A DNA stretch of 64,000 nt from JAOPZW01 sp963807305 (GCA_963807305.1 CAWEBN010000011.1:248001-312000); one strand, 5' to 3'; positions 17,366 through 26,367 are shown, counted from the stretch's first letter. The notes: generated by a model from the sequence alone, not told the origin. Numbers and translations are program-made.

Positions 17366-18550
17366 ATGTCGGTGGCCCGCGAGACGCTGCCCCTGTCCAT
17401 TGGCGAGCTCCAGCGTACGCGCGAGCCGCTCGAGCGCGCGACCGCGCTGCCACAGGCGGCCTTCACGGATCCGCGCGTGCTCGACTGGGAGCTCGAGCAC
17501 GTCTTCATGGGCGGCTGGATCGGCGTCGCGCACGTCGACCAGGTGCGCGAGCGCGGCGACTACGTCATGGTCGAGCTCGGCCGCGAGAGCATCTTCGTCG
17601 TGGCCGACGACGACGGCGAGCCGCACGCCTTCCTGAACACCTGCCGCCACCGCGGCGCGCGCATCGTCCAGGACGCCGAGGGCCGCCTCCCGCGCGTGCA
17701 ATGCCCCTACCACGCCTGGTCCTACGGCTTCGACGGCTCGCTGCGCAGCGCGCCCCACACCGACGAGATCGAGGGCTTCGACCCGCGCTGCTACAGCCTG
17801 CGCGGCGTCAGCGTGGCGGTCGTCGAGGGCATCGTTCTGATCGACCTGTCGGGCACGGCCCCGGCGCCCGACGAGCACGTCGGCGACATGGCGCCGATGC
17901 TGGCGCGCTACCGCCTCGGCGCCCTGCGCCGCGCCCAGCGGATCGTCTACGAGGTCGAGGCCAACTGGAAGGCGATCGCCGAGAACTACAGCGAGTGCCT
18001 GCACTGCCCGGGCGTCCATCCCGAGCTCAACCAGCTCAGCCACTACCTGTCGGGCGAGACGCTCACGGGCGCGGGCGCCTGGTGCGGAGGCTCGATGACG
18101 CTGCGCGACGGCGCCCCGACGATGGCGAAATCGGGCCCACCCACCCGGCACACGCGCCCGCCGATCGAGGGCCTCGACGAGGACGACCAGCGCGCGGTCA
18201 TCTACTACCTGCTCTTCCCCAACACGCTCATCTCGCTGCATCCCGACTACGTGATGCTCCACACGCTCTGGCCGCGGGCGTTCGACCGCACCGAGGTCGT
18301 GTGCGAGTGGTTCTTCGAGCCGGCGACCATGGAGCGCGAGGACTTCGACCCGTCCGACGCGGTCGGCTTCTGGGACCAGGTCAACCGCGAGGACTGGCAC
18401 GTGTGCCAGATCACCCAGAAGGGGATGGGCTCGCGCGGGTTCGAGCCGGGCCGCTACACCAGCGAGGAGTTCGACGTGCACGCCTTCGACGCGATGGTGG
18501 CCGACCGCTACATGGAGGCGCTCGCGAGCCCCGTGGAGGTGGGGTCATGA
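17366..18550 (+). CDS. Rieske [2Fe-2S] aromatic-ring-hydroxylating-type oxygenase, alpha subunit
   Basis: The 394-residue protein has a Rieske cluster domain (CRHRGA near 92 and CPYHAWSYG near 112 give the 2-Cys/2-His set) and a C-terminal catalytic domain with mononuclear iron ligands in the NYSECLHCPGVHPE region (two His) plus a later acidic residue. Such enzymes hydroxylate aromatics or oxidise quaternary amines (choline, carnitine, stachydrine). No beta subunit or reductase gene follows; a flavoprotein gene does, overlapping by ATGA. Start ATG 17366 follows a strong ribosome site. Substrate unknown; amine oxidation is favoured by the polyamine-type transporter next door. Confidence 0.9.
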   Translation: MSVARETLPLSIGELQRTREPLERATALPQAAFTDPRVLDWELEHVFMGGWIGVAHVDQVRERGDYVMVELGRESIFVVADDDGEPHAFLNTCRHRGARIVQDAEGRLPRVQCPYHAWSYGFDGSLRSAPHTDEIEGFDPRCYSLRGVSVAVVEGIVLIDLSGTAPAPDEHVGDMAPMLARYRLGALRRAQRIVYEVEANWKAIAENYSECLHCPGVHPELNQLSHYLSGETLTGAGAWCGGSMTLRDGAPTMAKSGPPTRHTRPPIEGLDEDDQRAVIYYLLFPNTLISLHPDYVMLHTLWPRAFDRTEVVCEWFFEPATMEREDFDPSDAVGFWDQVNREDWHVCQITQKGMGSRGFEPGRYTSEEFDVHAFDAMVADRYMEALASPVEVGS

Positions 18551-20220
18551 GCGCGGTCAACGGCAACGGCAACGGCAACGGCCGGCGGCCGGACTACGAC
18601 GCGATCGTCGTCGGCGGCGGCCACAACGGCCTCACCGCCGCCGCCTACCTGGCGCGCGCCGGACTGCGCGTGTGCGTCCTCGAGGCACGCGACATCCTCG
18701 GCGGCGCCTGCGTGACCGAGGAGCTGTGGCCCGGCCGGCGCGTCTCGCGCGCCTCCTACGTGGTCTCCATGCTCCAGCCGAAGGTCGTCGCCGAGCTCGA
18801 GCTGACGAAGTTCGGCTATGACCCGATCCCGCTCGACCCCGAGTTCGCGACCTTCGCCGCGGACGGGCGCCCGATGCTGCTGCCCAACGACGACAAGGTC
18901 ACCTACGAGCAGGTCGCGCGCGTCTCGCACAAGGACGCCGACGCGCTGGCGCCGTTCAACGCCCTGTTCGAGAAGGCGGCGCTCTTCCTCAAGCCGCTGA
19001 TGCTGCGTCCGCCCCCGGCGGCGGGCTCCAAGCGGCCCGGCGACGTCTTCGAGCTGCTGCGCGAGGCCGGTCGCGCAGCGGGCATGAGCCGCCGCGACCT
19101 GACCGACATCTTCCGGCTCATGACGATGTCGGTCGGCGACCTGCTCGACGACCACTTCGAGACCGACGAGCTCAAGGGCGCCTATGCCTCCAGCGGCGTC
19201 GTCGGCGTCTGGGCCGGGCCCTATACGCCGGGAACCGCGTACAACCTGCTGCATCACGCGCTCGGCGAGGTCGGCGGCGTGCAGGGCGCCTGGGGCCACG
19301 TGCGCGGCGGCATGGGCGCCATCTCCGAGGCGATCGCCGCCAGCGCCCGCGCGGCCGGGGCGACTGTCCGCACCGGTGCGCCGGTCGCTTCCATCGACGT
19401 CGACGGGGGCCGCGTCACCGGGGTCACCCTCGCCGGCGGTGAGACGCTGCGCGCGCCGCTCGTGATGTCCGGCGCCCACCCCAAGCGCACGGTGCTCGAC
19501 CTCGTCGGAGCCGAGCACTTCCCCGACGAGGTCGCGCAGGACATGCGCCGCTACCGCACCCGCGGCGCCTCGGTGAAGATCAACGCGGTCCTCTCAGAGC
19601 CGCCGCGCTACGTCAACGCGCCCGCCGACGTCAGCGAGCAGCTGCTGCACGCCAGCGTCGCCATCTGCCCGTCACTGGCCTACCTCGAGCGCGCCTGGCA
19701 GGACGCCCAGCGCGGTGTGCCCGCCGAGGGCCCGTACATCGAGGTCGAGGTCCCGACGGCGGTCGACCCGAGCCTCACCGACGACGGCAGCACCGTGCTG
19801 ACGATGTTCACCCAGTTCGGGCCCCACGCGGCCGAGGACTGGCCCGACGGCGCCCGGGAGGCCTACGCCAACCGTTGCTTCGACCTGCTGGCCCAGCACG
19901 CCCCCAACGTGCCCGACGCGATCCTGCACTACGAGGTGCTCGCTCCGCCGGACCTCGAGCGGATCTTCGGGCTGGAGGGCGGCTCGATCTTCCAGGGCGA
20001 GCAGGGGCTCGACCAGATGGCCTTCATGCGCCCGACTCCCGAGCTCGCGCGCTACGCGACCCCGGTCCACGGCCTCTATCTGTGCGGGGCCGGCACGCAC
20101 CCGGGCGGCGGCGTCATCGCGGCGTCGGGCCACAACGCCGCGCACCGCGCGCTGCGCGACCTACGCGCTGAGCGGACCCGGACCCGCCTGCGCCATCCCG
20201 TAGCGGCCGTCCGCGGCTGA
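18547..20220 (+). CDS. Phytoene-desaturase-like FAD-dependent oxidoreductase (PYROXD2 type)
   Basis: A 557-residue flavoprotein with an N-terminal dinucleotide motif (VVGGGHNGLTAAAYLARAG, about 18-36) and C-terminal FAD motif (YLCGAGTHPGGGV). It belongs to the CrtI/carotenoid-isomerase-like superfamily, but no carotenoid genes are nearby, so a catabolic oxidation is more likely. An odd Asn-Gly repeat (NGNGNGNG) precedes the FAD fold. ATG 18547 overlaps the Rieske stop. A paralogue lies at 29662-31269. It could accept product from, or pass electrons to, the Rieske oxygenase. Confidence 0.88.
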   Translation: MSAVNGNGNGNGRRPDYDAIVVGGGHNGLTAAAYLARAGLRVCVLEARDILGGACVTEELWPGRRVSRASYVVSMLQPKVVAELELTKFGYDPIPLDPEFATFAADGRPMLLPNDDKVTYEQVARVSHKDADALAPFNALFEKAALFLKPLMLRPPPAAGSKRPGDVFELLREAGRAAGMSRRDLTDIFRLMTMSVGDLLDDHFETDELKGAYASSGVVGVWAGPYTPGTAYNLLHHALGEVGGVQGAWGHVRGGMGAISEAIAASARAAGATVRTGAPVASIDVDGGRVTGVTLAGGETLRAPLVMSGAHPKRTVLDLVGAEHFPDEVAQDMRRYRTRGASVKINAVLSEPPRYVNAPADVSEQLLHASVAICPSLAYLERAWQDAQRGVPAEGPYIEVEVPTAVDPSLTDDGSTVLTMFTQFGPHAAEDWPDGAREAYANRCFDLLAQHAPNVPDAILHYEVLAPPDLERIFGLEGGSIFQGEQGLDQMAFMRPTPELARYATPVHGLYLCGAGTHPGGGVIAASGHNAAHRALRDLRAERTRTRLRHPVAAVRG

Positions 20221-20237
20221 ATGGACATTCAGTCCAT
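20218..20237 (+). promoter_or_regulatory. Nested palindromic operator candidate upstream of the ABC operon
   Basis: TGAATG-GA-CATTCA (20218-20231) is a perfect 6-base inverted repeat. Overlapping it, ATGGAC-ATTCA-GTCCAT (20221-20237) is another. Such overlapping dyads are typical of TetR-family operators, and TGAATG/CATTCA half-sites resemble those of acyl-CoA-responsive FadR-type TetR proteins. It lies about 40 bases before the -35 of the transporter operon that ends in a TetR gene. Confidence 0.55.
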
Positions 20238-20274
20238 ATCGGCGCGTCCGATGGTCGGATCGCGCGGTTCATTC

Positions 20275-20302
20275 TTGACAGCGGCCTGCCAGGTCGGATA
20301 GT
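20275..20302 (+). promoter_or_regulatory. Promoter of the PotD-PotB-PotC-PotA-TetR operon
   Basis: A consensus TTGACA (20275-20280) is followed after 16 bases by GATAGT (20297-20302). The TTG start of the binding protein is at 20315, 12 bases on, so the leader is very short. The nested operator 20218-20237 lies just upstream. Confidence 0.65.
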
Positions 20303-20314
20303 CGTCACTCTGCT

Positions 20315-21640
20315 TTGAACGAGCCTTCAAAGCCGGAGGAACCGCCTCAGGGCGTGTCGCGACGGTCGTTGCTGCGCCGCGGTGGGGCACTTGCCCTCAC
20401 GGCGGGGGTCGGCGCAGCTCTGGCCGGCTGCGAGAACACGACCACGCCGGTGGCCGCGGGCGACCAGGCTTCCGGCGGCAAGGGGATCCTCGGCGATCCG
20501 ACCGCCGGCGGGCCCGTCGACAGCGCCGGCATCCCGCTCGCCCGCAAGGACTACCCGGTGGTGCTTCCCCGCCGCGGCGAGGCGGTCAAGAGCTCGGCGA
20601 AGCCCGAGCGCGGCGGCGAGCTGCAGATCTACAACTACGCCGACTACGTCAACCCGGCGGTCATCAAGGCGTTCGGCAAGCAGGAGGGCGTCAGCGTCCG
20701 CGTCACCACCTTCGACACGCTCGACGAGGCCTTCTCGAAGCTCAGCACCGGCGGCCTCGAGTTCGACATCATCTTCTCGACGCCCGATCAGCTCTCGCGG
20801 CTCGTGGGACGCGAGCTCATCCAGCCGCTGAACTTCGAGCTGATCCCCAACCTGCAGAAGAACGTCTGGCCGGAGCTGCACAGCCCGTTCTACGACGTCG
20901 GCCCGCGCTACAGCGTCCCGTACACGGTCTACACGACCGGGATCGCGTGGCGCAACGACCTTCTCGGGTTCGACCCCAGCAAGATGGACCAGCCGTGGGA
21001 GGCCTTCTGGTCTCCGCAGGCCGAGAAGTACCGCGGCAAGGTGGCGATCCTCGACGACTCGCGGGAGGGGCCGGGCATGGCGCTCATGCGCCGCGGCGTG
21101 ACCGACCTCAACACCGAGGATCCGGACCTGCTGGCGCAGGCCGGCGCGGACCTCAAGGACCTCAGCAGGCGCGTCGGCGTGAAGGTCTCGATCGCCGACT
21201 ACGAGACCGTCCCCGCGGGGCGGGTCCTGCTCCATCAGGGCTGGTCGGGGGACATGATCGCCGGCGTCATCTCCTACATGCCCAAGGGCGTCAAGCCCGA
21301 CGTGCTCTCCTACTGGTACCAGAAGCAGGGCGGGCCGATCTTCAACGACTGCATCTGCGTCGCGGCCAAGGCGACCAAGCCCGTCATCGCCCACCGCTTC
21401 CTCAACTACATGCTCGACAACAAGGTCAGCTACGAGAACTTCACGGGCTACGTGGGCTACCAGACGCCGATCACCGCCATCGACGCCCAGAAGCTCTTCG
21501 ACGACGGGATCCTCCCCAAGACGCTCAGCGAGGCCGTCGTCACCCGCGAGGCCTATGCGAACGGCAACGCCTACCTGACGCTCTCGGCCAAGGGCCTACA
21601 GCTCTGGGACCGCACCTGGGCGTCGTTCCGCAACGGCTGA
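20315..21640 (+). CDS. ABC transporter substrate-binding lipoprotein, spermidine/putrescine (PotD) type
   Basis: The 441-residue protein begins with a twin-arginine signal (SRRSLLRRGG) ending in a lipobox (LAGC, Cys about 39), so it is exported folded and lipid-anchored. The mature part is a PotD/PotF-like periplasmic-binding fold (YNYADYVNPAVIKAF near 110). PotD-type proteins bind polyamines, but related members bind other amines or organic ions. TTG 20315 is the only start before the signal apart from GTG at the signal itself. It is followed by both permeases and the ATPase. Confidence 0.88.
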   Translation: MNEPSKPEEPPQGVSRRSLLRRGGALALTAGVGAALAGCENTTTPVAAGDQASGGKGILGDPTAGGPVDSAGIPLARKDYPVVLPRRGEAVKSSAKPERGGELQIYNYADYVNPAVIKAFGKQEGVSVRVTTFDTLDEAFSKLSTGGLEFDIIFSTPDQLSRLVGRELIQPLNFELIPNLQKNVWPELHSPFYDVGPRYSVPYTVYTTGIAWRNDLLGFDPSKMDQPWEAFWSPQAEKYRGKVAILDDSREGPGMALMRRGVTDLNTEDPDLLAQAGADLKDLSRRVGVKVSIADYETVPAGRVLLHQGWSGDMIAGVISYMPKGVKPDVLSYWYQKQGGPIFNDCICVAAKATKPVIAHRFLNYMLDNKVSYENFTGYVGYQTPITAIDAQKLFDDGILPKTLSEAVVTREAYANGNAYLTLSAKGLQLWDRTWASFRNG

Positions 21641-22554
21641 TGGGCTCGCGCTGGATCTGGCGGGCGCTGGCGATCCCCGGCCTGGCCTGGCTGGCGCTCT
21701 TCTTCGTCGTCGCCTTCTACGCGATCATCAGCGTCGGCCTGGGCAACGTCACCACGCTCTACGAGCCGATCCCGCACTGGAACCCGCTGGACTGGAACGT
21801 CGGCTACATCTGGGCGGGCCTGAAGTCCGTCGTCCCGGGCGGGGACACATGGGACACCTTCCTGCGCACGATCATCTACGTCGTCGTCGCGGTCTTCCTG
21901 TCGCTCGCGATCGGCTACCCGGTCGCCTGGTACGCCGCGCGCCACGCCGGGCGCTGGCGCGGGCCGATCATCGTCCTGCTCGTCCTGCCCTTCTGGATCA
22001 GCTACCTGATGCGGATGTTCGCGTGGACGAACCTGCTGGCCCAGAACGGCTACGCGACGCGCGCGCTGCACGCGCTGTCGATCGACACGCTGTTCCAGAA
22101 ACTCGGTCTGCTCGACGGCAACGACTGGCTCGGCGGCCAGCACATCGCGGTCATCCTGGCGCTCGTCTACGGCTACGTGCCATACCTGATCCTGCCGCTC
22201 TTCGCGGCCCTCGACCGCATCGACCAGCGCTACATCGAGGCCGCCCGCGACCTCGGCGCCTCGCCGGCCGGCGCCTTCTGGCGCGTCGTCGTGCCGCTTT
22301 CGAAGACCGGCACCCTGGCCGGCATCGTCCTCATCGCGCTGCCGATGTTCGGCGACTACTACACGCCCGACCTCATCTCGGGCTCGCCGAAGACCTCGAT
22401 CATGGGCAACGCCATCAACGGCTACGTGCAGGGCGGACCGGACAAGTCGCTGGGGGCGGCGCTGACGATCCTCCTCTCGGCCTTCCTGCTCATCTTCATG
22501 CTCTATTACCTACGGGTCGTGCGCGCCGACCAGCGCGCGGCGGCGGGGGCCTGA
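21640..22554 (+). CDS. ABC transporter permease, PotB type
   Basis: A 304-residue integral membrane protein with about six helices and the EAA loop IEAARDLGASPAGAFWRVVVP (near 195-215) that docks onto the ATPase. It forms the transmembrane channel with the PotC-like permease. ATG 21640 overlaps the upstream stop as TGATG. Its own stop overlaps the start of an MTARHCS peptide (TGATG at 22552-22556). Confidence 0.9.
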   Translation: MGSRWIWRALAIPGLAWLALFFVVAFYAIISVGLGNVTTLYEPIPHWNPLDWNVGYIWAGLKSVVPGGDTWDTFLRTIIYVVVAVFLSLAIGYPVAWYAARHAGRWRGPIIVLLVLPFWISYLMRMFAWTNLLAQNGYATRALHALSIDTLFQKLGLLDGNDWLGGQHIAVILALVYGYVPYLILPLFAALDRIDQRYIEAARDLGASPAGAFWRVVVPLSKTGTLAGIVLIALPMFGDYYTPDLISGSPKTSIMGNAINGYVQGGPDKSLGAALTILLSAFLLIFMLYYLRVVRADQRAAAGA

Positions 22555-22616
22555 TGACGGCGCGTCACTGCTCGTCCATGGCGGGCGGTCACTTCCGAGG
22601 CGGGCCCTCGCGATGA
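22554..22616 (+). CDS. MTARHCS micropeptide, cassette copy 1
   Basis: A 20-codon ORF with start overlapping the PotB-type stop (TGATG) and stop overlapping the PotC-type start (ATGA). Its first seven residues, MTARHCS, are identical to three other ORFs of exactly the same length in this window, and its end (PSR) is shared with copy 2. Codons 2, 4 and 5 differ from the other copies only at third positions, which argues for selection on the peptide. A GAGGCGGG stretch inside may also serve as ribosome site for the next gene. Function unknown. Confidence 0.6.
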   Translation: MTARHCSSMAGGHFRGGPSR

Positions 22617-23530
22617 GCGCCACCTCCGTCTCAGCGGCCACGACCAAGGAGCGCGTCGGCTTCCGCGACCGGCTCTCGAACCCGTGGGGGCGCCCGCGCT
22701 TCCTCGCGGTGCTGACCTGGGTCTACATCGCGTGGTCGCTGATCCCGGTCCTGCTCGCGATCCGCTTCGCCTTCAACTCGGGCCGCTCGCGGACGTCGCT
22801 GCAGGGCTGGTCGCTGCGCTGGTTCTGGAAGGACCCCACGCTCAGCGTCTACCACGACCCGACGCTCCTGGCGGCGCTCAAGCACAGCCTCATCCTCGCG
22901 CTGCTCGTCATGGTCATCGCCATGCCGCTCGGCACCGCCCTGGCCCTCGGCATGAGGCGCTGGACCGGGCCCGGCGCCGGCGTGGCCAACATCGTCCTTC
23001 TCCTGCCGCTGGTCACGCCCGAACTGGTCTTCGCCGTGGGCATGTTCCTGCTCTTCACGACGGCCTTCGGGTTCATCGGGCTGGGCACCCCGGCGCAGGC
23101 GATCGGGCAGGTGACCTTCACGCTCTCGTGGGTCGTGCTCATCGTCCGCGGACGGCTGGCGACGATCGGGCCCGAGGTGGAGGAGGCGGCCGCCGATCTC
23201 GGGGCGCCGCCACTCCACGTCGTCGGGCGCGTGCTCATCCCGCTGCTGCTCCCGGCGATGGCGGCCAGCCTGCTCGTCGCCTTCGCGCTGTCGATCGACG
23301 ACTTCGTCGTCAGCCAGTACCTGGCCTCCGGCGCGGACACCACGACCGTGCCGATGCGGATCTACTCGCAGGCGCGCGGCGGCCCGACCCCGGCGCTCAA
23401 CGCGCTGGCGACGATCATGCTCGTCGTCAGCCTCGCTGCGCTCGCGCTCGCCTACGTCGTCTACCGCGCCATGACGCGCGGCGAGGACCAGGGATCGGCC
23501 GTCAAGCAACTCGCGATGGACATGGGGTGA
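22613..23530 (+). CDS. ABC transporter permease, PotC type
   Basis: A 305-residue membrane protein with about six helices and an EAA loop (VEEAAADLGAPPLHVVGRVLIP near 190-210). It is the second permease of the polyamine-type importer. The start ATG 22613 overlaps the stop of micropeptide copy 1, and micropeptide copy 2 begins 6 bases after its stop. Confidence 0.9.
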   Translation: MSATSVSAATTKERVGFRDRLSNPWGRPRFLAVLTWVYIAWSLIPVLLAIRFAFNSGRSRTSLQGWSLRWFWKDPTLSVYHDPTLLAALKHSLILALLVMVIAMPLGTALALGMRRWTGPGAGVANIVLLLPLVTPELVFAVGMFLLFTTAFGFIGLGTPAQAIGQVTFTLSWVVLIVRGRLATIGPEVEEAAADLGAPPLHVVGRVLIPLLLPAMAASLLVAFALSIDDFVVSQYLASGADTTTVPMRIYSQARGGPTPALNALATIMLVVSLAALALAYVVYRAMTRGEDQGSAVKQLAMDMG

Positions 23531-23535
23531 GCGCC

Positions 23536-23598
23536 ATGACAGCGCGCCATTGCTCGCCCGACGTCAGCGGCGACTTCGAAAGGGGCCCCTCGCGATGA
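23536..23598 (+). CDS. MTARHCS micropeptide, cassette copy 2
   Basis: A 20-codon ORF starting MTARHCSP and ending GPSR. Its stop overlaps the ATPase start (ATGA, 23595-23598), so the ATG-to-ATG distance is again 59 bases. Only this copy has Pro at residue 8, and it is separated from the preceding stop by five bases. AGGGGCCCCT inside is palindromic and G-rich, a possible ribosome site for the ATPase. Synonymous third-base changes at codon 4 (CGC) support a coding function. Confidence 0.6.
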   Translation: MTARHCSPDVSGDFERGPSR

Positions 23599-24725
23599 GC
23601 GAAGGTGACATCCGGCTCGTCGACCTCGTCAAGCGCTTCGGCGATGCGGTCGCGGTCAACGGCATCGACCTCCACGTCCCGCCGGGCGAGTTCTTCACCA
23701 TGCTCGGCCCCTCGGGCTGCGGCAAGACGACGACGCTGCGCCTCATCGCCGGCTTCGAGCGCCCGACCGAGGGGAGGATCCTGCTCGACGGCAACGACAT
23801 GTCGCGCACGCCGCCGCACAAGCGGCGCGTCAACACGGTCTTCCAGAGCTACGCGCTCTTCCCGCACAAGACCGTCGCCGAGAACGTGGCCTTCGGCCTG
23901 CGCTACCAGCGCGCCACCAAGGCCGAGGCCAAGCGTCGCGTCGACGAGGCGCTGGCGCTGGTGCGCATGGAGCCCTTCGGGCACCGCAGGCCCACCCAAC
24001 TCTCCGGCGGCCAGCAGCAGCGGGTCGCCCTGGCGCGCGCGCTCGTGCTCGAACCGCCGGTGCTGCTCCTCGACGAGCCCCTCGGCGCGCTCGACGCGCG
24101 GCTGCGCCTGGACCTGCAGGTCGAGCTCAAGCGCATCCAGGAGCAGCTCGAGGTGACCTTCATCTACGTCACCCACGACCAGGACGAGGCGCTGACCATG
24201 AGCGACCGCGTCGCGGTCATGCGCGGCGGCAACATCGAGCAGTGCGACGAGCCGCGTGCGCTCTACGAGGCTCCCGAGACGGCGTTCGTGGCCAACTTCC
24301 TGGGCGCGTCGAATCTCGTGCCGGTGGCGGTGGGCAACGCCCACGGCGACGGCACGCAGCTCGGACTGGGCTCCTTCACGCTGCGCGCCGAGACGTGCGC
24401 GCTGTCGCAGGGCGACGATGCGGTGGCGATGATCCGCCCCGAGAACATCCGCCTCGAGGCGCACGGGAGCACCGGCGAGAACCGCCTGCCGGGGATGGTC
24501 GAGGAGGTCGTGTATCTCGGCTTCCACCAGGAGGTCCGTGTGCGCCTGGCGACCGGGACGCTGGTCAAGGCCGATGTCTCCAACGACGACGAGCAGGTCG
24601 AGTACGAGCAGGGCGATCCGGTGTCCGTGCACCTGCCGCCCCGCCACCTGCGCGTCCTGGCCGCCGACGCCGCCGTCCCGTCCGCGACCGCGGAAGTGGC
24701 GCCGGAGGAGGTTCCCGCTGGATGA
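23595..24725 (+). CDS. ABC transporter ATP-binding protein, PotA type
   Basis: A 376-residue ATPase: Walker A GPSGCGKTT (about 37-45), signature LSGGQQQR, Walker B VLLLDEPLGALD, switch His THDQDEAL, and a C-terminal TOBE domain (about 285-355). It energises the PotB/PotC-like permeases. ATG 23595 lies in the ATGA of micropeptide copy 2; an upstream in-frame start at 23550 would run through that peptide and is rejected. It overlaps the TetR gene by ATGA. Confidence 0.92.
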   Translation: MSEGDIRLVDLVKRFGDAVAVNGIDLHVPPGEFFTMLGPSGCGKTTTLRLIAGFERPTEGRILLDGNDMSRTPPHKRRVNTVFQSYALFPHKTVAENVAFGLRYQRATKAEAKRRVDEALALVRMEPFGHRRPTQLSGGQQQRVALARALVLEPPVLLLDEPLGALDARLRLDLQVELKRIQEQLEVTFIYVTHDQDEALTMSDRVAVMRGGNIEQCDEPRALYEAPETAFVANFLGASNLVPVAVGNAHGDGTQLGLGSFTLRAETCALSQGDDAVAMIRPENIRLEAHGSTGENRLPGMVEEVVYLGFHQEVRVRLATGTLVKADVSNDDEQVEYEQGDPVSVHLPPRHLRVLAADAAVPSATAEVAPEEVPAG

Positions 24726-25759
24726 GCCGACCGCAGACCACGCCGCGCCCCGCGCGGCCCGGGGGGTCCGACAGCCGTCGGGCTGAGCTCATCGAGGCTG
24801 CGCGGCGCGTCATCCAGCGCCGCGGCTTCGCCAAGGCCACCGTGGGCGCCATCACCGGCGAGGCGGGCGCCAGCCTCGGGCTGCTCAATTACCACTTCGA
24901 CTCGCGCGACGACGTCGTCGCCGAGGCCTTCGCGGCGGCCGCGCGCGCCGACCTCGATGCGCTCCAGGCCGTCTCGCGCCGCCACGACGATCCGCCCGCT
25001 CGCGTCGCCGCGTACCTCGATCTCGAGGCGTGGGCCGACCGCGACGTGTGGCGCATGTGGATCGACGCATGGGGCGAGGCGGTCCACACCGAGCAGCTGC
25101 GCCTCACGCTCGAGCAGTTCGAGCGTGGCTGGCGCGCTTCGCTCGCCGGCGTCCTGGCCGACGGCGACCGCAGCGGCTGCTGGCGCTGCCCGGATCCCGA
25201 GGACGCCGCGGGCCGGCTGGTGGCCGCGCTCGACGGGGTCGGGCTGCACACGACGCTGCACGGCGACGACGTCTCGACCCTGGACGCAACGCGCTGGGCG
25301 CGCCGCCTCGTCGAGCTCGAGCTCGGGGTGACCTTGCCCGGAGCGCCGGCTCCCGAGCCCGCGAGGCCGGCGCCGACGCCGCACGAAGAGCGCATCCCCA
25401 TCCGCGGGCGCGACCTCGACGCCACCGGGCGCGTGCATCCGGCCGTGCTGCTGACCTACGTCGGCGAGGTGCGCGAGGCGTGGCTCGACGCGCGCCTGGG
25501 CGGCATCGAGCCCGTCCCACGGCTCGAGGTGACGCACGTGTCGGCCGACTTCCGCCACGTGCCCGCGCGGCGTGACGCCGAGGTCGTGGTCCGCTGCTCG
25601 CTCGACGGGCTGGGGACGACGGGGGCGCGCACGCGCGAGACGATCGAGACGGTGGGCGGGGCGCCCGTCATCAGCGCCGGGGCGACGGTCGTCGCCGCCG
25701 GCGAGGACGGCACGCCGCGCCCGCTGACCGACCCCGAGCGCGAAGCGCTGCAGCGATGA
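24722..25759 (+). CDS. TetR-family regulator fused to a hotdog-fold thioesterase
   Basis: The 345-residue protein joins two domains. Residues about 15-75 are a TetR helix-turn-helix (AGASLGLLNYHFDSRDDVV) followed by a ligand domain to about 205. After a Pro/Ala linker, residues about 220-335 are a 4HBT-like hotdog domain (RGRDLDATGRVHPAVLLTYV, EAWLDARLGG). Hotdog enzymes hydrolyse acyl-CoA, so the ligand is probably an acyl-CoA that the fused domain binds or cleaves. It ends the transporter operon (ATGA overlap with the ATPase) and may control it through the palindromes at 20218-20237. Confidence 0.85.
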   Translation: MSRPQTTPRPARPGGSDSRRAELIEAARRVIQRRGFAKATVGAITGEAGASLGLLNYHFDSRDDVVAEAFAAAARADLDALQAVSRRHDDPPARVAAYLDLEAWADRDVWRMWIDAWGEAVHTEQLRLTLEQFERGWRASLAGVLADGDRSGCWRCPDPEDAAGRLVAALDGVGLHTTLHGDDVSTLDATRWARRLVELELGVTLPGAPAPEPARPAPTPHEERIPIRGRDLDATGRVHPAVLLTYVGEVREAWLDARLGGIEPVPRLEVTHVSADFRHVPARRDAEVVVRCSLDGLGTTGARTRETIETVGGAPVISAGATVVAAGEDGTPRPLTDPEREALQR

Positions 25760-25770
25760 GCGCGCGCGCC

Positions 25771-26367
25771 CTAGGACAGGCCGAGGTCGCTCGCGACCGC
25801 CGCCCAGATCTCGGCCCGGGCGCGCTCGAGCGGGACCTGCGGGTCGCCGGCGAGCACGCGGATGCCGTAGCCGTCGATGAGCGCCAGCACACGGTCGGCC
25901 ATCTGCCGGACGTCGCAGTCGCGCAGCTCGCCGCTCGCCACTCCGTCGGCCAGCGCCTGCGCGAACCACGCGTGCAGGCGCGCGTAGAGGCGCGCGGCCA
26001 CGGGCCGCAGCGCCGGATCGCGGGCGCTGCGCAGCCACAGCTCGACCCACAGGACGAAGTCGTCGTGCAGTGCGCGATCGGTGGGCAGGCATTGGTCGAT
26101 CATCGCCTCCAGGCGCTGGCCGGCCGTCGCGCGGCCCTCCTCCAGGGCGGCGAGGCGCAGGTCCCCGGCGCGCTCGTAGGAGTGCTCGAGCGCCTCCTCG
26201 AGCAGGGCGTCGCGCGAGGCGAAGTGGTAGTGCACGAGCCCGGCCGAGACGCCCGCCTCGGTGGCGATGCGCGCGATGCGCACGTTGTCGATGCCCTCCC
26301 GGGCGATGAGCCGCACGGCGGCGTCGAGCAGCCGCTCGCGTCCCTGTGGTGCCTCGTCCGCGCTGAT
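25771..26367 (-). CDS. TetR-family transcriptional regulator; probable ATC start
   Basis: A TetR protein (HTH: EAGVSAGLVHYHFASRDALLEEAL). The first conventional start in frame, GTG 26316, would cut off half of helix 1 (RERLLDAAVRLIAREG), so the real start must be upstream, where no ATG, GTG or TTG exists in frame. ATC 26365-26367 lies 7 bases after a -10-like TAGGGT (26380-26375), the leaderless spacing of this genome, and gives a natural 198-residue protein. It is divergent from the acyl-CoA dehydrogenase gene, which it probably regulates. Confidence 0.8.
   Translation of the reverse strand: MSADEAPQGRERLLDAAVRLIAREGIDNVRIARIATEAGVSAGLVHYHFASRDALLEEALEHSYERAGDLRLAALEEGRATAGQRLEAMIDQCLPTDRALHDDFVLWVELWLRSARDPALRPVAARLYARLHAWFAQALADGVASGELRDCDVRQMADRVLALIDGYGIRVLAGDPQVPLERARAEIWAAVASDLGLS

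Noticed and set aside
18547..20220. Carotenoid phytoene desaturase (crtI)
   Set aside because: No crtB, crtE or other carotenoid genes in the window and a Rieske/ABC context; only the superfamily is supported.
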